Shown here piece after piece: positions 1-11,330 of a stretch of DNA of 64,000 bases. The notes beneath the pieces were generated by a model, which searched no databases, was not told where the DNA came from, and saw only the letters and a list, made by a program, of their open reading frames with translations. Where the stretch lies: the NCBI GenBank assembly GCA_014529385.2, contig CM043959.1, forward strand, positions 14,757,809-14,821,808. Reading direction: 5' to 3'. A program made the position numbers and the translations under genes. Each line of letters begins with the position of its first letter. Position 1 is the stretch's first letter. This stretch comes from Adiantum capillus-veneris. Lineage: Eukaryota > Streptophyta > Polypodiopsida > Polypodiales > Pteridaceae.

Positions 1-2220
1 ATTGTTGGAATTGATCTTTTTCATTTGAAGCATAATATGATTGTGATCGCCTCACGTTTAGGACTTTCCGTATTCTGCATTTCAAAGTTCTTTGCACTCT
101 AGTGTGATTCCTTTCTCTCCTCGCGAAGACTTTATAGAACCAATTGAACATCTCATGCAGGGCATTGCTCCTTTCTTGTCCACCTCCATGACATGTATTT
201 TTGAAATACACTGCTTTTGCTTGATAGTGGGAGCGCTCCATTCTTTGGCTACTCCACATGCCCAATGAGCCATAGGTGTAGAGAAAAAATGCACTATGTG
301 CAAAAAGAATGTGCTAAAACAAAAAAACTTTAATTCATGCATCTCATGCAAGGCATTGCTCCTTTCTTGTCCACCTCCATGACATGTATTTTTGAAATAC
401 ATTGCTTTTGTTTAATAGTGGGAGCGCTCCATTCTTTGGCTAGTCCGCATGCCCAATGAACCATAGGTGTAGAGAAAAAATGCACTATGTGCAAAAAGAA
501 TGTGCTAAAAAAATAAACTTTAATTCAAACAGAGATACATTTTAACTATAGAGACCAAATGTTCAACCCACCATGTAATGTGTTATGTGTGTCTCCCCCC
601 ACGCATCACCATTTGCATTGTGAAACTATTGATTACAAACTTCAAGGTGGATATCTTATCGCTGGTTAGTTAATTCATCCTTTCCTTTTCAATTAGCAGG
701 CAAAATATATCATCAACAGATTGCCATACACGAGCACGCTTCATTCCAAGGGCTACTTCATTGCCTCTATAGGTGGTATGTCAAACACACATTTTTCCAC
801 AACTGAAACTCAGTGGGACTCTGGGAGTCAGAATAAACTGAAAGCAAATGCTTAGCTTTACTACCACCCATACTTATCTTATTAGGGCAATCCTATGTAC
901 TTCCATATGCTTTCTTGTCTTTTGAAAGTTCAACTGCACCACCATGTAGACCAACACTTGATAGAATAGTCTTGAGTTCTCTAATACACTATTCTCTTCT
1001 TTTTGCAAGCTCCATACTCTAAGCATAATTAATGTGGAGCATTATCAACTTGTCAAGAATTCGTAGACGGGCATGAAGGGTGCACATATGCACATTTATC
1101 AGTGAAATTGGTAAAATAGGATCCCAATTTGGATCGTCCATGTCTCGATTAGGGGGTACACTTTGGTCATAACTGATGAAAATACCTTGAAATCATTGTT
1201 GTAGTGCTTTATTCATTGTTTGTGCAGTGGACATACCTTTCGCAAAGTTGACTAGAACTTTGCCACCCTTCAACTTTCTCGCCTTTGCACCCTTGCCCAT
1301 AGTTCCAATGGAGACTTTATTATGGCAGCAATAAATGCATGGAAAGAGGGTCATCGCAACTTGCTTGCACCCTAACATACACTTTAGAGTTTTCAAGTCT
1401 CCTGCCAAATGCCATTCAACTTGGAACGCACCCAGATCTGAAACCTGTGACCTTTGTCCTTCTTCTTGTTATTGAATGATATCAATGATTGGCATGTGAT
1501 TGAAACACCATTTCAAGAACTCATGCGTCTCATGTGGGAGATGAAAAGATGCCAACCACCATGTATTTTTTCTCTGATTGGACACCAAAATATGTGTTTT
1601 CCTTCTCGCTAGCATCTAGCTCAACATCGATGCCCACCAAAGCCCTGTTCATCAGTGTAATGCTCATCCTTTCGAGCCATTGACCTTTGATAATTTGACA
1701 CTCATCAAACTTCATAACAAACATTACTTTGCTATCAACTCTTCTCGTGTCAACCCATAAAATTTGATCATTGACACTTGGAGATTCAACAAGTCAACAT
1801 ACACATTGTTGAACTTATTGTAGCCAAAGGATTTGTTATCTTCCAATGGCACAACATCCTCCATATATTGAAATCCACCTAACAAGCTTGCAACATCATT
1901 ATTGGCACATTTTTTATAGCACGCACACTATAAGGTGTTGGCAACAACCTAAACAAACCTTTTTCCCTCTATCCTAGTGTGACAATCCTGTATAAAGCTT
2001 TGTAGGCCTTGAAACTTATCCCTGCACTGTCACACATCTCCATCATCTCTTGAGATGACACAATGCTCTTTAGTTTGCTAAAATACTTTCGGTGCAAAAC
2101 TTTGTCAATGCTAGCATTGGATGGATCATCCAATAGTTCCACCAACTCCTTTGGCTCAATGATATGCTGCAAAACAGTATGTCTTGTATGTTGAGCATCA
2201 AGATTGATTCCCATCATCAT
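1..2220 (-). pseudogene. GDLK-family transposase-like relic, copy 1
   Basis: Not a family I can name. On the minus strand, successive broken frames from 2220 to the window edge align in order with the plus-strand relic at 22599-24453 and 32372-33560. Shared landmarks in order are MCDSAGISFKAY (~2030), a FDECQIIKG stretch followed by WLERMS (~1700), GDLKTLKCMLGCKQ (~1400) with PCIYC about 10 residues later, CTLHARLRILDKL (~1080), KISMGGSKAKHLL (~870) and HGGG with EMFNWFYK (~190). Spaced acidic residues, a Cys-x-x-Cys insert after the second Asp and a late His/Leu/Arg helix recall RNase H-fold transposases with a zinc-binding insert; that is inference. There are several stops. The last frame is still open at base 1, so the true C-terminus lies outside. 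Confidence 0.6.
149..528. repeat. 190-bp direct tandem duplication inside GDLK copy 1
   Basis: Two head-to-tail copies, 149-339 and 340-528, period 191 bp, differ by scattered substitutions. Each carries the HGGG-containing segment, so the relic encodes this C-terminal block twice. The plus-strand homologue has it once, so the duplication is specific to this copy. Confidence 0.9.
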
Positions 2221-2586
2221 TCGACCTAAATAACTGCATATTGAAGTAAATTCACATTAACTTGCAAAAAATGTAGGAAATCAAAAGCTTGCAATTGTAC
2301 CCTTATCTTATTTGATGAATACATTTCTTTCGAGCTCCACCACTTGCCTTAAGCATAGACATCACTTGTCTCTTACACTTGCAAATGTGGTATCCCAAGG
2401 GAATGTGTGTGAGGTGATTGATTCATTGATGCATCTTATGTGCAATGTGCTGGAGCTATAAGCAATTATAAAGCTAGTGCTCTTGCTCCATCTACTGCAT
2501 GGGGTAATGGAGTTTTTCATTACTCTCAGATGTGGTTAGAGTGGGAAAAGCATGAGGGGGGGAGAGAGAGAAAGACAATAAAGGAA
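2221..2586. other. no gene recognised between GDLK copy 1 and copia A
   Basis: No supportable frame or structural RNA. A purine-rich stretch at about 2555-2595 adjoins the recognisable part of the copia A 3' LTR. The outer end of that LTR should lie here, but it does not align with the 5' LTR. Confidence 0.5.
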
Positions 2587-2750
2587 GAGAGAGTGTATTG
2601 CTTATTGCACAATGGAAAGATAATATAGCCCTAGAGTAATGGGTGTATATACAATGCACGAGGGAAAAAACCTCCTACTGGTGAGGGAAAAAATGTCATG
2701 ACAATCCTAAGCGTGTTCACACACATTACTGCCACATAAATAAGGTAACA
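2587..2750 (-). repeat. copia A 3' LTR (partial)
   Basis: Aligns with 6133-6292, including the shared GAGAGAGTGTATTGCTTA block and the end that reads TGTTACC on the minus strand. The outer ~65 bp of the 5' LTR has no clear counterpart here. Confidence 0.8.
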
Positions 2751-2757
2751 ATTCCTA

Positions 2758-4357
2758 CTAGGAGTGATGCGATGAATGAGAGCTGGCACATGGTGTATAA
2801 GGAAGTGCCATGCCTTGAGGACATGACCAATCCACAAAGGGAAGCAAGCCTAAATCTTTGCAAAAAGCTCCAAACTTCTCACAAGACAATGCCTTTGTTA
2901 AAAGACTTGCAAGGTTGTTATGTGTTGGCACATAAACCAAATTGATCTCTCTTTGACATAGTGGTGTTGCACCTTAATGTGCTTTGCGCAAGCATGAAAA
3001 ATTGGGTTCCTCACAGCTACCAATGAGCTCTGATAGTCAGTGTAGATGATGTTGGCAGTGTATTGTTCAACACCCAAATAAGCCATAAGGCGTTTGAGCC
3101 ATACACACTCAATTGTAGCTGTGAGAATTGCCTTGTACTTAGTCTCACAATTGGAAGTGGCCACAGTAGGTTGCTTCTTGCTCAACCATGATATGCATGA
3201 ACTATCGAGCATGAAACAAAAACCACTTGTGGACACTTGCGAGTCATAACAACCAGCCCAATTTGTTTTATCCCCCTTGGGATAAAACAACCCAAGATCT
3301 AAAGTGCCATTCAATGTCAGACTTGTATCCATGGGAGTAGAAATAGATTTGTAGTTCTCAAGTCCAAAATTAGATAGTAATGGTTTTATATAGCTTGTTT
3401 GACACAAGGCAATACCACCATCACACTACTTAAACTGTATGCCGAAGTAATGATGCAACATCCCCAAGTCTTTTATCTTAAAAGTAGCATTTAAATCAGC
3501 CTTGAATTCAGCAACGCATGTCTCATTCGGGCCAGTAATCAACAAATCATCCACATAAAGAACCACGATGATAAGTAGATCACCCTTACACTTTACATAC
3601 AAAGTGCTTTCTATTGGTCTGTGATGAAAGCCTTGCTTAATCAAATGAGTGTCATCTTTCTCATACCAAGCACAAGGAGGCTGCTTCAATCCATACAAAG
3701 CTTTCTTACATTTACACACTTTAGTTTCTTGTCCTTTCTTGAGAAAATCGTGAGACTGCGTTACATACACTTCCTCAAATATATCCCCATTCAAGAAAGC
3801 ATAACAATGTCTAATTGATGTACATTCCATCCAAAATGAGCTGCCAATGCACATAGAAAATGCACAATAGTCATATGACAAGTGGGAGCAAAAGTCTCTT
3901 CATAATCTATACCTTTCTACTATTAAGCTTTTGCATAATCTTTTGCAACAAGTCAAGATTTATAGCGATCAATCTCACCATTTGGCTTACGTTTCAACTT
4001 GTAAACCCACTTTGTACCAATGGATTTTTTACTAAGAGGAAAATCACATAAAGTTCACGTGTCATTTTCTTTATGTGCATTATATTTTGATTGCAGGATA
4101 GCCATCCAATTTTTTGAACTTTGTGCTTTAGCAAAAGACAGAGGTTCCTCCTCATCACATAAACTAGAAATAGCCAAATCATAGCAACCTAATGCATAAG
4201 ATGCATAGCGAGAACCTGAATGAGTACAACTAGACAAAAGTCCATTCAATTTACTATCACGCAAAGTATGCACTAGCCATTTTGGCATACCTCTAGCCTC
4301 TTGATTCTCATCCCTTTCCTCATCCAATGCATCATGTATGTTCAAAAACCATAACAT
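2758..4357 (-). pseudogene. copia A reverse transcriptase and RNase H
   Basis: Decayed C-terminal half of a copia polyprotein. Reading the minus strand there is a KNWMAILQSKYNA segment (~4100), then GTKWVYKLKRKPNGE and LVAKDYAKA with stops between (4010-3920), FLNGDIFEEVYV (~3790), ALYGLKQPPCAWYEK (~3690), the polymerase motif LYVDDLLITG (~3565), SGFCFMLDSSCISWLSKKQ of RNase H (~3215), the DYQSSLVAVRNP block (~3020) and the terminal LLTKALSCEKF (~2890). These give RNA- and DNA-templated synthesis and RNA removal in living relatives. At least three frames and multiple stops mark it as dead. Confidence 0.85.
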
Positions 4358-4862
4358 TTTTCAAAAACCCCCATAGGCTCATCCATAACATTTTCAAAAA
4401 CCCCCATAGGCTGTACATGTGCCTCATTTGAATTTACATTTAAATTTCTACCAATAAAAAGAGGCAACAAACTGTCATAAATGTCATGCGAGCTCACATT
4501 ACTGTCTTTGGTATATGACAACACAGGCTGGATAGAATCTTCCACAAACACAACATCTTGTGAAACCAAGATACGTTTGGTTTGTGGATGGTATAACTTA
4601 TAACATTTTCTTTTGGTACTGTAACCAACAAAAATGCATTTAAGAGAATTATCATCCAATTTTTTGCGTTGCATTTGTGGCACCAAAGCATAAGCTAAAC
4701 AGCCAAAAACACCCATGTGATCAATAGATGGCTTCTTGTCATGCCATGCTTCATAAGGAGTCATAGACTGCAAAGCTTTCATAGGACACCTGTTAAGTAC
4801 ATAAGTAGCACACATGACAGTCTTAAGCCAAAATAAAGGTGGCAAAGCTTGACTCTTGACCA
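4342..4862 (-). pseudogene. copia A integrase C-terminal region
   Basis: Minus-strand frame carrying LPPLFWLKTVMCATYVLNR, TPYEAWHDKKPS, FGCLAYALVPQMQRKKLD and KCIFVGYSTKRKCYKLY, the standard order after the DDE core in copia integrases. The HHCC zinc finger and the D,D,E catalytic core that should precede it are absent. It is joined in frame to the Gag zinc knuckle at about 4862. Confidence 0.85.
4351..4413. repeat. 34-bp tandem duplication in copia A
   Basis: Two copies start at 4351 and 4385 and share the block ending CAAAAACCCCCATAGGCT. They produce a repeated MGVFE peptide in the minus-strand frame. Confidence 0.85.
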
Positions 4863-5752
4863 TACAATTAATCAAGTAATCATTAGCTTTGCAATAATGG
4901 CAATGCACCTTATTCTTTCCTTTTTCACTAGAATTCCTAGACAAAGTGCTGCCAGCAAAAGCATTAGAAACAAGAGATTTTCCACTCGTTGAAGAACCAT
5001 GAGAAGTGGCTACATTGATGTTACCACCTTTTCTTTAAGCAGTAATAAATTCCTATTTAAGTGCATGTTGTTTAGCCTTGTTCTTTCTTGAAAGTGAAAC
5101 TTTGCAATAGCAATGTGCATAATGCATCAAACTTGACAGCATCAGAATTTCCTAGGGTCATAAGTCTCCAAGTGCTAGCAAAATTCTAGTAAGAATCTGG
5201 CAATGCATCAAGAATAGTGTGCAAAAGTGAACTGTCAAAAATAAATTGACCTGAAAAAATGAGTTGCTCATTAATATCCTTGATATCGGCAAGGAAAGTA
5301 TCCATGTCATCCTCCTCATGCATAATCTTTGATTCCAGCTCTTTACGTAGCAATGCAATTTTAGCCTCATTACGACTTGCATAAAGACCAACCAGAATAT
5401 CCCAAGAATATTTTGCAAATTTTGATGAGCAAATGTGAGAAAAAATAGTGCACTTCACCCACAATGCAATTAATGCATGAGCCTACGCATCTCTAACATC
5501 CCAACACGACTGCTCAGCCGAAGGCAAAAAAACTCTAGCAGCAGAAACCTTGCTACAAGAACCTGCAACATCCTCAATAGAGCATGTATATCCACAAAAG
5601 GTGGATGTACATCAAAGCCTTGCACAACATTGCACACACCCTTTGACACAAGAAACGTGTTGCATCATGTAAGCCCACATTGGGTAATTGTTATTGTCCA
5701 GTTTATCCTCACCAACGAGCATCTTGAATACATCTGTGTTGTTGTTAGCCAT
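4863..5752 (-). pseudogene. copia A Gag (UBN2-type)
   Basis: Nucleocapsid/capsid precursor relic. The best start is the minus-strand ATG at 5752, opening MANNNTDVFKMLVGEDKLD and then YPMWAYMMQ, a usual copia Gag N-terminus. Frameshifts follow. The frame at 5464-5186 gives KYSWDILVGLYASRN, LLRKELESKIMHEEDD and LLHTILDALPDSY, typical of the UBN2 Gag domain. The zinc knuckle near 4900 is degenerate: CHYC is kept, the expected His position is Tyr and the last Cys is displaced by one residue. Confidence 0.8.
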
Positions 5753-6049
5753 GGTGAATGCCTATATTTGATGTGAAAATTGTCCAAAAAGAGGAGACAC
5801 AAAGTAAGATTAACACGTGCTATATATCACAACCCACAAAAGATTGCAAAGGACCTGTTATGCAAAAGTTCTCCACGAAAGCACAAAATTTCATATGCAG
5901 TACTGCTTGTAGTGTGAAAATTTTGAGCAAACTGAGCTCTACAAGCTCACCAAAAGTATTTGTCAACCTGCAGATGCTGATGCTGATGCTCAAAGAAAAT
6001 GATGCATGTGCTGACAGTGTTGCTGACTATGCTCGGGAGGACAAAACTT

Positions 6050-6061
6050 GCTATGATACCA
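6050..6061 (-). promoter_or_regulatory. primer-binding site of copia A
   Basis: Minus strand reads TGGTATCATAGC, one mismatch from the TGGTATCAGAGC that pairs with the 3' end of initiator-Met tRNA. It lies two bases inside the 5' LTR edge, as expected for minus-strand DNA priming. Confidence 0.85.
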
Positions 6062-6063
6062 AA

Positions 6064-6292
6064 TGTTGGAAATAAGGTTGCAAAGAAACACACATGGCTT
6101 GGAGAAGACAAAGAAGCTCAAGGGACACAACTGAGAGAGTGTATTGCTTAGTGTATAATGGAAAGATAACATATCCCTAGAGTAATGGGCATATATACAA
6201 TGCACAGGGGAAAAAACCTCCTAGTAAGGGGAAAAATGCCCTGGCATCCTAAGTGTGTTCACACACATCACTACCACATAAATATGGTAACA
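6064..6292 (-). repeat. copia A 5' LTR
   Basis: 229 bp bounded by TGTTGG and GGTAACA in plus reading, i.e. TGTTACC...CCAACA on the element strand. The inner end abuts the PBS. It aligns with 2587-2750. Confidence 0.8.
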
Positions 6293-8032
6293 AAATTTTG
6301 ACCCCCTAATTCAGGAATTATGAGAAAAGTAAGCGAGGGCTTAAGATTCACAAGACACAGATTTGTTACAAGAAACTTACTTCAATCTGTAAAGTGTTTA
6401 CTTGTAAAAGTAGAGCAAGTCTTGGAATATAAAAAGCACACCACACAAGGGAGGCACACGGATAGGAAGAAATATGGTAGACATTGTACTCAAGAGTCAT
6501 AATCACCCTCATTTGATTGTCTAAACTTGTGGTCAAACTTAAAAAATGTATTTTATACTTTTGCCTTAGGCTAAGACTAGTAAGAACCTTAATTTGGACA
6601 ACGTAAGAGATAATGATTAACTAGATACAAATTGGAAGCCCATAGACCCATCTCAATTGGCTGAAAATTGTGTACACACATAACAATTTAATAGCTCTAA
6701 AATACTATGGGGAAAAATATTCTAGTGTTAGCATAGATGCTTTTATAGCTCAATCTTCATACCTTAGTTTTAGAAAAATGGTGGGTTGCACATAAATGTT
6801 ACTTTTTGATGGCTCAATGTTGTAGGTAGATGTCAATGCAGAGAAAAAGGTAAGATAAGAAGGAAAATGCATAGGGACATTGATATCAACATTTAATCAT
6901 TGCCTAGTGGTAAGGTAATTGTATGGGAGCTTAGAGACAAAGGTTAGATACCTAGTAGCATTGCAATAATTTTTTTTGAAAGTCTATGAGTTGTTAGCTA
7001 CACCTGACACTGCAAAACTCAGCTTAGCATTGAGATCATTGGAAATCAAGATTAGCATATTGCGAACCATTGTAAAGAGAGGATCCTTTAATTGACACCT
7101 AAGAAGATAGCACAAAAATCCTTAATACATGACCAAGTTATCCCTTATCCTGATTTGCAACTTGTCAAGCTGAAAGCTAATTGTTTAAGAAGAGGAGAGT
7201 TAGCCATTGGAAGGGAAAAATTGCTAATTAAAGGGGGGAACCTACTATCTAATGATGCAAAATTAAGATCCCATGGCTATCACAACTACCATGAGCTATG
7301 CTATAAGTGAGGACTCATCACAAGCAAAGTGAACATACTATCCCTAGGGCCTTTGACAAACATCAAGATTACGTATGACATGCATGTGCAAAATGGACAA
7401 AGTTCATGCAATTTACATGACCGTATCATTCTGAGTAAGCAATTGCTATTGTAGCTATAGCTTCTTTCGCTTAAATCCCTGCTATACATACTGTGATGGT
7501 AACATCTACATAAAAACCGAGTGCGATCTAAGGTGTGATACACTAATCTTGCTTGTGGAATTGCAAGCAACCATCCATAGATGAAAACCCAAATGTCTAG
7601 AAATCCATGATAAAAAGAAATATTTTCAATTAAAATAATCCTAGAGTAGACAATGCGATGCCTATCCCAAACTACCCACCTAATTCAAAAGCACCTACTA
7701 TGCACTAACCAAACAAAAGTTTACATAGATGGTCATGATTAAGTATACCATAGAGAGCCTTGCAATTGGAACCCTAGCAATGAAGTCATCTTAGAATCAT
7801 CCAAAGTAAAGATGCTATAGGGGAAAAGATGGAGCCCTCTATTTGCTGACTTTGAGCATGACCCAAAAGAGCCCAACCCTTTAAGCATGCCTAGACCTAG
7901 CATAGATGTGAGTTTCCTTTATCCCTAGCCAACTGGTCCCAATTGCCAAATTTAAACCATAAGACCAACAAAAAAAATATAAAACAACCAAAAATCATAG
8001 TGACTTGGCTAAAAATCCACTTAGAGCCTTGA
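6293..8032. other. unrecognised sequence upstream of copia B
   Basis: AT-rich, with no gene I can support. At about 7830-7920 the plus strand reads as proline-rich relic peptide (FEHDPKEPNPLSMPRPS) that stops just before copia B. Frames on the far side of copia B, from 13757, have a similar flavour, so both flanks may be one older relic. No repeat or structural RNA recognised. Confidence 0.4.
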
Positions 8033-8037
8033 TCATA

Positions 8038-8320
<283 letters not shown>

Positions 8321-8322
8321 AT

Positions 8323-8335
8323 TGGTTTCAGAGCC
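8323..8335 (+). promoter_or_regulatory. primer-binding site of copia B
   Basis: TGGTTTCAGAGCC differs at one base from the initiator-Met PBS consensus and starts two bases after the LTR. Confidence 0.88.
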
Positions 8336-9433
8336 AGGTTTGTGCTTGCCATTTTCGCAGCCACGTGCGCGCACTTTCCAAAGTGCAAACAAGTTTTTGA
8401 TTTTGGTATTGATAAATTCAGCGTTTCGAGAGCGTTTCCAGTAGGCGTCGTGAGGCCTTACCCCCCTTTCCAAGCTGTTCGTGCAGTCGAAAGCTTCATT
8501 CGAGCTACACTTCAGGAGTTGTATTTTTCAGCTCCACTTTTGCTACAAGTATAGGTACAGGTACATGACTCAGGTGCAGGTTTCTCAGAGACTATTTTGG
8601 GATTGTATATAGCCGTTTGATGGCTATTATGTGCTATTGAGATGGTGTTTATTGGCTGATTCGGAGCACTTTTTGGCATCGACATGATCTCAGGTTTTTA
8701 AGACATCCATCTCCTCACCGATTCTTGCATACATACAGGACATCCAGGTTTCTTACAGGTTGTAGTGTTTTGCATCAGCACAGATTTCAGTGGGAGTATT
8801 TGATGCGCATATGCATTATTTTGGCACTTTTGATAGTGCTTGAGCTCTTTTGAGAGCGGTTTTACTCCCCGCAGGGATTTGCTTACTACTTGCACATTTT
8901 ATTTGGCGTCTGTTTGAGCACATATACTGCACTTTATAGTATTGTTGATAGTGGATGTACGTTGAGCTACGAAAACAGCCATATGTACCTTTCGTGGAGC
9001 CGGTTTGGCTTGTTTTTGGCAGTCCTGACCTTTTCTAAGACTCGGTTCGGAGGCTCTTTTTGAGACTGGGCTAGTTTCTTGTCTGCATAACCTTTTGTGA
9101 GGGTCAATAGCGTGAGATTTTCTTGAGTTGGGGGAGTCTTGAATGTTGAGATCCTTTCGGTGATACAGGTTGCTCGAGTACCCCATTTTTGTGGCCTCAC
9201 CATAGGACATGTATAGAGAGGGCTAGGTGCATTTGACGCTGTGTTGGCAGTCTTTTTTGACCTTTCATGCACATTTAGTGATTGATGCGCCTGTCTTATG
9301 CTTTGAGAGCATTACTTTTGATGTGTCACTAATCTCTTGTGGACAGTTTTGGATTGAGCATCTGTCAGTTTCTCTGCCAATTTTTTTCCAGAATTACCAG
9401 TGTTTATCGCCATATTATCTTTAGCTTGCAGCC

Positions 9434-10230
9434 ATGTCATCTATCGGGTGAAAAGGATATTTACAATATCTGAAAATTTGATGGGACAAATTTTGTTATC
9501 TAGAAAGAGCAGATTCAAGATGTTCTCATACAAAAAGGCCAGCTGGATCCTATCATGGAGCTCCTAGTTGAGCAGGAGAAACTTGATACTAAGGCCAAAT
9601 CTACCCTCCATTTGTATTTGGGCGAATCTGTGTACTTTATAGTTGGAGAAAGGACTGCTAGAGATATATGGGATAAGTTGTGTTCAAGTTATGAGAACAA
9701 AAGTACCACTAATAAGGTTTTCTCGATGAAGAAGTTGTTTGACCTTCGTATGAAGGAAGAGGGCACTATTTCTACTCACATTAATGAGTTCAATATCATT
9801 TTCACTCAGTTGACCACACAGGGTTTGGTCTTCGATGAGGAAATCAAATGTATCTTCTTGCTATGCAGTTTACCCTCATCTTGGGATACGTTTTGTACTG
9901 TGACTAGCAAATCATCACCTGATACTGGTCTAGTGTACAATGACGTCCTTGGGAGTCTGTTTACAGAGGAGATTCATAGGAAATCTCTCGAAGGCAAGAA
10001 GGATGGGTATGCGTATGTTGCTAGTAATAGACAGAGGAGTCACACTCAAAGTCGTGCCAAAAGGAAGGAACGTGGGGGCTCACGCAGTAAGTCTCGGGGT
10101 ATAATGTCGAGTGCTATCATTGCCATAAAAAAGGGCATGTGAAGAAGGATTGCAGGAAATGGCAGCAAAGCAAGAAGGATAAACAATCTGGTGACACTTC
10201 TAAGTCTAAGGATTCAAACAAGGGCAAAGC
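9434..10230 (+). pseudogene. copia B Gag with split CCHC knuckle
   Basis: The ATG at 9434 is followed by stops. The conserved part begins around KFDGTNFV in a shifted frame and continues as MELLVEQEKLDTKAKSTLHL (9555), ARDIWDKLCSSYENKS and LFDLRMKEEGTISTHINEF, the UBN2 Gag domain. The frame ends at 10142 just where the zinc knuckle should be. The neighbouring frame carries an intact CYHCHKKGHVKKDC (C-x2-C-x4-H-x4-C) from about 10110, so a frameshift of one base near 10100 separates domain and knuckle. The basic SKKDKQSGDTSKSKD tail follows. Confidence 0.88.
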
Positions 10231-11330
10231 AAAGTTAGAGGAGATCAATGTGTTAGAGTCCTCAAATGCTCCTATTGTAGAGACTCTTTCAGCGTTTGTT
10301 ATGCCACTTACCTCTAACGTATTGGTCTTCACAATAGATCTATCTACCGAGGCTCTTCTTATAGAAGATACGCAACAATATGCACAAAATTGGATAGTAG
10401 ATTTTGGTGCAAGTTTCCATGTGACACCACATAGAGAGTGGTTCTCTACTTATTCTCACTCTTGTGGCAAAGTGAGACTTTGTGATGCTTATGAACTAGA
10501 CATTGAGGGTGTCGAAAATGTCAAATTGCATCTAAGGAATGGCACGCAATTTACTTTATGCAATGTCAGACATGTGCCCAAGTTAACCAAGAGCTTGATT
10601 TTTTTGGTCAGCTTGATGATTTGGGCTACAACACCACATTTAGCAATGGTTCGTGGATAGCACGCAAAGGTAATCTTGTTGTACCCAAAGGTCAGAAGCA
10701 TGGTACCTTGTATTACATGCATGTGTCAGATGTTGGTCATGATTACATATTTATAGCTGAGCTATCGTCTACTGAGTTGTGGCATTGCCGGCTATGTCAT
10801 ATTAGCCAAAAAGGAATGAGAACACTGACTCGTTTTGGCTACTTACCTGTCTTGTCTTATGTTGACTTTCCTGTTTGTGAACACTGTATCTATGGAAAAC
10901 AGACTAGGTCCGTGCACTTACCATTGGGTCAAAAGCAAGCTTAACCTCTAGATTTAGTACATAGTGATGTTTGTGTTCCTATGTCAACCAAATCTCTAGG
11001 GGGGCCAGCTATTTTGTAACATTCAAAGATGGCTCTACTCAAAAGGTGTGGACATATCCTTTGAAACATAAGGACCAAGTTCTTCCTGTGTTCCAAAAAT
11101 TCTTGACACTCGTTGAGAATCAGTCTGGTAAGAAACTCAAAAGGTTGCAAACTGACAACGATGGAGAGTATGTCTCCAAGGAGTTAGACAATTTCTGTGC
11201 TAAAAGGGGGATTAAAAGGCAGTTTACTGCACCTTACACACCAGCTCAGAATGGGGTTTGGTGAGTGCATGAATCGTACGATTCAGAAAAGAGTCACAGC
11301 CATGCTTTCTAGGGAAAATCTCACACAAGG
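10231..11330 (+). pseudogene. copia B protease and integrase N-terminal half
   Basis: Protease: NWIVDFGASFHVTPHREWF at ~10390, where the usual DSG active site is DFG. The GAG-pre-integrase domain follows with ELWHCRLCHISQKGM (~10775) and CEHCIYGKQTRS (~10880), supplying the HHCC zinc ligands. Integrase core: YFVTFKDGSTQKVWTYPLKH (~11015), the second Asp in QTDNDGEYVSKEL (~11150) and APYTPAQNGV (~11235). The catalytic Glu falls just after a frameshift at ~11262, where ECMNRTIQ continues in the next frame. There is also a frame change near 10600. Confidence 0.9.

Larger units (their letters stand above)
2587..6292 (-). mobile_element. Ty1/copia retrotransposon A, internally deleted
   Basis: Minus-strand element with related LTR sequence at both ends, an initiator-Met type PBS next to the 5' LTR, and Gag, integrase, reverse transcriptase and RNase H remnants in copia order. 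At about 3.7 kb it is shorter than the usual ~5 kb because protease and the integrase catalytic core are gone. Stops and frameshifts throughout mean it cannot move on its own. The outer edge of the 3' LTR is uncertain, so no target-site duplication could be read. Confidence 0.85.
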
